A DNA stretch of 64,000 nucleotides, from positions 85,628 through 149,627 of the forward strand of contig JAQFVV010000956.1 of assembly GCA_028023455.1 (NCBI GenBank). Direction: 5' to 3'. The position numbers and the translations under genes were made by a program. The stretch is from Epiperipatus broadwayi. Lineage: Eukaryota; Onychophora; Udeonychophora; Euonychophora; Peripatidae. Below, piece by piece: positions 58,562-64,000 of this stretch. The notes under the pieces are model-generated. The model saw nothing but the letters and a program-made list of their open reading frames with translations. It ran no database searches and was not told the DNA's origin. Each line of letters opens with the position of its first letter. Position 1 is the first letter of the stretch.

Positions 58562-58759
58562 TTAACAACTTGTATAATCATAAATAATGGTGATCATGTA
58601 GAGAAGAGCTCAATACATTCCAGACTCATCTGTTACTGGTTGTCAAAAGTTTGAGCTAATTTTTTTTCCTTCTTTATTTTCTAGGTAAGTATTGATTGAT
58701 AGCCATTTACCAATAAAACAGTTGTTGATGTAATGTGATGCACTATTGGTTTTTCTTTT

Positions 58760-61410
58760 TTTGGAGTCGGGAATCTTTCAGCTACTATGCTCAGAGAAAC
58801 CTGTTAGCCACCTTACCTTCCTTTTCCATTCCCCACTCTAAGACTTTTCCATATTCTTCTTTATTTGCTCCATTCATTTCCATAACATAATCTTTGTTAA
58901 CTCCATGGCCTGTATATCTAAATCCCCCTTATCTTTCCCCAAACCCAGCATAAAAATAAGAAATATCTTTGTTTATATTTATTCTACAACAACTTCATTA
59001 TTTGTATTCTTTCTGCTTGTAGGAATTTACATTCAATTAATAGATGCTTAATATTTTCTATGCCTTCTTTACATCACTTGCAGACTAAATCACCCATATT
59101 TTTCCATTTATGTGTATATTTCCTTATTGCCTACAATCCTGTTTGAGCCTTAAACAGTAATATACTTTCCTTGCTATTAAAATAAATTAACAATCCACCC
59201 AAATTCTGTTTACTTCTATATATATATTTAAACTCTTTTACTTTTCATATTAGTTCTCCATCTCAACTCCATATTTTTTATTAATGCGTCTATTCTTCTA
59301 TTCCACTATACACTCAACAATTCTTCTAACACAATCATTTTACCTTTTACATAAGTAAACTGACATGATGTCTTTATCCAAATATTCTGCATACTATACT
59401 ACCTTTGTCATCCATCTTGTCACCAGCTCTTTACTCATGACTTAATTAAATACTATTTTGGCTATTCTCTTATTATTAAACAATTGCAATCTACTGTTCA
59501 TTTTCATTTTGATTTTTCCATCTCTCATATAAAAATTTGACCATTCCATTTCTTCTTGAATTGCCTCCTTTGCCATCCACACATCTACCTCTAATACATG
59601 TCTTCCTATTTCTCTTTGTACTTTTTCTAACTAATCTAACACCCCTTTACTAACAAACAATGCATCATTATCATATGTTTACCTTGCTACTGCCACTTCC
59701 TTCCATACAGTTCCAACTATATCATATTTATTGTATGAAAACACTTAATTTTTTTATCAGTTCCTTTTTTTTCTTTGCTTCATTTATCAATTTTTTCTCC
59801 AATTCATCCAAGCAATTTCTCTGATTACTTAAGACAATTCACAAATAGTTATATCTATTTACCACATTTAACTTTATATGCCCGAATAAATATTTTTTTC
59901 TTTTTTTTCCAGCATTTATCATTATTATTTTTGATTTTATGGCATCAAATTTAATCCCCATATCTTTACTGACCCTTGCTCATATCTTTAGCATAACTTC
60001 CATATCTTCCCTATTTTTTGTGCACAAGAACATATCAGCAAGTAAAAGACCTGACAATATATACACTCCCTTGTCATCTATTAATGGTATCTCTACCCCT
60101 TTTTCTAGTCTTTTTATCCTTGCCTTAGTACCACCCTACTTTCAACTTTAACTGATTCTATATTTTCTAATTGTCACATATAGTAATTATTTTCATACAA
60201 TCTCTTGATGAGTTCCACTAAATCTCCACTGATTCCCAAATTTACTAAACTTACCCATAATCTATTTTTATTTACTCTGTCATTATGTCTTCTCCATATC
60301 TATAAAAAACATATATCTACCTGCATTGCTATTTTTATTTACTCTGTCATTATGTCTTCTCCATATCTATAAAAAACAGATGTCTACCTGCATGCTACAA
60401 ATATCTATAAGTTATGTGACAACAGATAAACTATCTCCTATACACGTATCCAAAAACTTCCTTGAATTTGTCCCACTATATTATTCCATCCATTTTGTAA
60501 TCCTCCCAGCCTCCATATATGTAAAAACTTCATATAACACTGACATTAACATCATTGGTCTATAATTATTTAACTTTCTAGGATTTGTACCATTTCCTTT
60601 AAATAGTAGCCTTACTTTGAAAATTCTCTCTTCTGTGCCATCTTATTAAAACATAAAAATAGATTTAATTTTGTTCTATTTCCTTAAATTCATCACCATC
60701 TCTGCTGTTCATCCATTTAAACCTCTTGTCTTTCCACTTTTAAATTTCTTTCCTGCCTCATTCAGTTCATTTTCTGTAAACCTAATATCTCCATTACTAT
60801 ATGCTTCTATGTTTGTTATCACTCTGTCTTTCACATCTAACATATTTTCTATATCCATACATACTTATTTAAGATTGTGTCTAATTTTTCTCTATAGCTA
60901 CACTCTTTTTCTCATCATCTAGTAACACTATTTTCTCTTTCTTCTATATTCCTTCTTTTAATATATTTCCAAATTTTTTTACTCTCATCTCTTCCACTTT
61001 TAGTAATATCCTCCAATGATTTACTATTTAATTTCATTCTCTCTATACAATTATTTATTTTAGCCAATTTATTTTTTAAAAAAATATGTTTCCCATTTAA
61101 TATTAGCATTTTTTTTACTTTCTTTATTTTAATAGCACATTTATATTCTCTGCTTGCTTTTGTCTCTCTCTTTTAACTTTTACTAATTCTCATGTTTCTC
61201 TTATTTTTCTGGATATTCTTGCCTTAAACCCCATTTGCCACTTTTTCTACTTCATTACACCAGTCCTTATATTCATCCCCAATGAACTCTTCCATGATTT
61301 TTTCTTTTATTTTATATTCTTCTAACTTATTCTTATCATTCATTCTCCATCCACATCTTTTACTATCCTTTCTACTTTTACTACTATTTCCCATTACATT
61401 ACTAACCATT
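58760..61410 (-). pseudogene. LINE reverse transcriptase and C-terminal Cys-His motif, degenerate
   Basis: On the minus strand 61224-61409 and 60915-61109 are open (KIWKYIKRRNIEERE), typical of the linker before the RT. At 60541-60600 KGNGTNPRKLNNYRP and MMLMS correspond to the RT motif NYRPISLLS. Near 59530-59600 the C-terminal RT region reads ARHVLE..WMAKEAIQEEME with stops. At 59030-59100, CKxCKEGIENIKHLLIECKF is the CX2C..HX4C motif found at the end of many LINE ORF2 proteins. The tandem 67-bp duplication at 60262-60395 falls inside the RT and shifts the frame. Confidence 0.7.
60262..60395. repeat. 67-bp tandem duplication within the LINE
   Basis: CTATTTTTATTTACTCTGTC begins at 60262 and again at 60329. 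The two 67-bp copies are almost identical, so the duplication is more recent than the general decay of the element. Confidence 0.85.
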
Positions 61411-62090
61411 TCTATTACAAAGAAGTTAGGATCACTATTACCTACTCTCTCTTCATTATAAAACTTTTATTTTCCATATTTTATTCATTCCCTCTGTTTC
61501 TACTAATACATAATTTATTGTGTAAAATATATTATTTCTAGACCATATGTATTGTCCCTCATAAATATTTCATAAACTTCCAATGCTCAAATTCACTCTC
61601 TGACAGCAATTTTTCAAAATCTGTCCCTTCTTGTTATCTGTGTCATCAATTTCTTCAATATGCCCATTCATATTCTTTAATTTTCTTTCCTATTTTTTAA
61701 AAACTCTGTATATCCTTAATTGCCATTCATATATTCTACTGTTCCACTCCATTATAGTAGACTGTGTCCAGTGGTCATATAAACTATAGCCACCATTCAT
61801 TCTTGTCTTCCTAACTATATCTCAAACTACACATATTCTTGACACTTAACTATATTTAAATATTTTTGACATAACTCTTATACCACCACATTTTTTTTCT
61901 TTCCTATTTATATTCTGCCATACCAAGTCTTCCAATTTATGTTTTTCTTCTCTTAGATGTGTTTCCACTACTGCTAATATCTCATGCTCTTAATTTTTAA
62001 CTGTTTTGTTTAACTCCAGCCATTTTTCTTATCTACCATTTTGCATATTCAAATATCTAATTTTAACAATTTCTTTTTTCTTACTTTCCA
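61411..62090 (-). pseudogene. LINE AP-type endonuclease, degenerate
   Basis: At 61921-61980 the minus strand encodes ILAVVETHLREEKHKLEDLV, the EThL-type motif of APE endonucleases, preceded by RYLNMQNGR (near 62060) and followed by KCGGI. Several stop codons interrupt the frame. No intact catalytic His block was found near the end. Confidence 0.6.
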
Positions 62091-62325
62091 TTTGTTAATT
62101 CTTTTGACTCTTTCTTCTCTGTTACATTTGTAATTAGCTTTTTTATCATTAATTTTGCAGATCCATCTCCACATTTACATTTATATTTAAATCAGCTACC
62201 CTTTGTTTATTTTTTTAAATCCCATCTATTCTTCTTCTTTTTGATAATATTGCAATTTAAAACCACAACCTCTTTTATAAGTTTCCTGAACTATAATATT
62301 TTTTTATAAATTAAACTCCCAATGC

Positions 62326-62876
62326 TTCACTTCCTTGTTTTGCTAAGTGCAATCCATATTTTTTATATAACTCCCTCTTACTAATAAAAAAATTCCCCAC
62401 ATCCACAAACATAACTTTATTTCTCTTGCATAATTTTTTAATCTCTCATTTATAGAACATGCCATATCTAACATATACCTACTGCCAAATCTTGGTAATA
62501 ATGCAACTATTCCTACTCTTCCTTTAATCTTACTCAAATTACTAATCAACTCTTTGTACTCATCTATTACACTCCGATGGCTTTGACAAAGTATTTGTCC
62601 CTACCATAACATAAACGTCTCCTTTGCTTACTTCTTTACCTTATCTGTAACATCCCTAATGCTAGCTCATGAAAAACATACTCTTACATACTTATTTCTA
62701 TTATCCCTTGCAATTACATCTCCACATCCACTAATAAGTGAGTCTCCTACCAATACTGTCTCATAGTTTACTTTCCCTACTTCATCTGTAATATACTTTT
62801 CCACCTTCTGGACTTTCTTATCTAGTTCTTCCCTATTGTTTCTATTCATTAATTTCTTAATCTGCTCACCCTTCAT
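62326..62876 (-). pseudogene. LINE ORF1-like SGNH/GDSL hydrolase domain, degenerate
   Basis: From 62876 the minus-strand frame reads a Lys-rich coiled segment, then VLVGDSLISGCGD (block I, catalytic Ser, near 62740). After a break, GDVYVMVGTNTL (62588-62623) resembles block III. LSKIKGRVGIVALLPRFGSR follows, and YKKYGLHLAKQGS (about 62330-62370) resembles block V with its His. All SGNH blocks are in order. A stop after about 69 residues and frameshifts between blocks show that it is not functional. A host SGNH gene is less likely because LINE endonuclease and RT follow on the same strand. Confidence 0.65.
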
Positions 62877-63060
62877 CTCTTACAATTTTAATTTTACTTC
62901 TACATCATTTACCTCTTCCTCTATCTTATTTATTCTTTGGCTAACTATCTCCATTGCACTACTTATTTTGTCATCCATATCTCTTGTCACTCCATTAAAT
63001 ATATTTTATTCTATCTTCCTTAACTACATTTTTCTCCATTTCTCCTGACTTTTTCTTTAT

Positions 63061-64000
63061 ACTAGTGAATGGGTAACTGGATTACTAAGACTAGCTACCT
63101 AAAAATTTTCTAAGAATGATTGAAATTTGAAAAAGTATTAGTTTTAATATTCTCTATAACATTTATCCTAATATATATAAATTAAATATTTATTCTCTAT
63201 ATCATAGTTTTAATTCTTTATTATTGTCTATTTTACAAAGAAATTGATACCAAACTATATTCTCTTTTTGTTCTATGTTATGTATAGTAAAAGTAAATCT
63301 GAATTAATTTTTAAGTATTTTATTATCAATAATAGAGTACAAAAAACAAAAAAAAAAGGATTAATAATTTCAAACAACAACTACAGAGTTCATTCCCAAA
63401 ACTTACATTAATTCAGATGATACAACAAGAATGTCTTTTCTTCTAGGCTGCCGATATTTGAGCATTGAGACCACTATATCTGCAAGTCAAAAAGATCAAG
63501 AAATGACCTGGTTTTTTCTCAAAAGAACAAAGACAATGGACCACTGAGGAGAATATAGTAAATACCTGTTACTTCCATTGCTTTATTTGTTTATATACAT
63601 TAGCCAATGATAATGACTAATTCATTTTTTTGAGGGTGAATGATTAGAAATGGGTCACAAATTATATACATTTAAAAAAATATATAAAATGGATTATTTT
63701 CCTTTGTATTTTGAAAATATAATTAATAATGTGAAGATTTTATTGGTTTAGAATGTAGTTCTTAAATATTAACCTTCATTAAAATTTGGGATGTTGAGCT
63801 AAATGTAAGACGTAAGAAAGCACCAATAAGATAAGCTGAATTTGCTGGTCGTAATAGACTGCTGCAAATCTTATAAAAAAAGACACGCAAATGGTAACAC
63901 ATAAGTAAGTATTTACGTGTTTAAGATTTTTATTACAGTAATCCCTTTATTATATATAGAGAGAGTCCTTGAATATATATTATCTTAATATTGTAAATCA
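63061..64000. other. AT-rich non-coding DNA with promoter-like motifs
   Basis: No gene is recognised. Near the end CCAAT (63823-63827) with a GATAAG next to it and TTATAAAAAA (63871-63880) have spacing like a pol II promoter on the plus strand. Any transcript would start near 63905, at the window edge, and cannot be checked here. Confidence 0.3.

Larger units (their letters stand above)
58740..63060 (-). mobile_element. APE-type LINE with SGNH domain, heavily decayed
   Basis: Minus-strand protein blocks appear in LINE order: SGNH-like domain (62330-62876), endonuclease (about 61440-62090), reverse transcriptase (about 59450-61110) and a C-terminal Cys-His motif (59030-59100). The strand bias (pyrimidine-rich plus strand) runs through the whole interval. 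SGNH or esterase domains are known from ORF1 of CR1-like elements, so a CR1/L2-type relative is the likeliest class. Many stops and a 67-bp duplication at 60262-60395 show a long-dead copy. Borders are approximate. Confidence 0.7.

Noticed and set aside
59939-63048. Plus-strand open frames rich in Ser, Phe, Thr and Leu
   Set aside because: They are shadows of the purine-rich minus-strand LINE coding region.
1-64000. CRISPR array, prokaryotic operon or integrated phage
   Set aside because: There are no regularly spaced identical repeats with unique spacers, no gene-dense strand-coherent blocks and no ribosome binding sites. The content is that of a eukaryotic genome.

Overview
The window looks like nuclear DNA of an animal. 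It is very AT-rich and nearly gene-free, has long (TA)n microsatellites, one recognisable 3'-terminal exon (AG acceptor, stop codon, AATAAA) and many transposable-element remains. The mix of elements is an RTE retrotransposon, Penelope-like elements (PLEs) with GIY-YIG domains and hammerhead-type motifs, an APE-type LINE with an SGNH domain, tRNA-derived SINEs, a Merlin transposase relic and long-palindrome MITEs. This mix suggests a lophotrochozoan; a cephalopod mollusc is my best guess, but the sequence does not prove it.

Layout. 1-16.8 kb: AT-rich DNA, probably intronic or intergenic, with long hairpin MITEs (0.87-1.52, 1.60-1.74, 3.87-4.30 kb), a dead Merlin transposase (4.75-5.25 kb), a tRNA-like SINE (5.7 kb), an inverted pair of SINEs carrying hammerhead-like cores (7.7-8.3 kb) and another SINE (13.5-13.75 kb). 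16.8-26.2 kb: two copies of a 2.8-kb repeat in direct orientation plus a shorter third piece, interrupted by PLE-derived inverted-repeat elements and a retrozyme-like unit with 65-bp direct repeats. 27.1-27.6 kb: the only convincing host coding sequence, a terminal exon whose product resembles the C-terminal helices of an IL-6/G-CSF-type cytokine. 29-36 kb: SINE, truncated RTE, PLE fragment and a nearly full-length RTE pseudogene between (TA)n tracts. 42.1-45.1 kb: a nearly full-length PLE on the minus strand. 46.06-47.05 kb: a DNA transposon with long terminal inverted repeats and an 8-bp target duplication. 48.7-51.5 kb: a cluster of tandem and inverted AT-rich repeats. 53.0-53.5 kb: a decayed PLE reverse transcriptase. 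58.7-63.1 kb: a decayed LINE on the minus strand.

The elements do not form a pathway. The cytokine-like exon would be the end of a host gene whose earlier exons lie upstream, possibly outside the window. The most unusual shared theme is self-cleaving ribozyme architecture. Several unrelated-looking repeats carry CUGAUGA, stem II, GAA, a loopless self-complementary stem III and a cleavage nucleotide, which is the layout expected of hammerheads that act as dimers.
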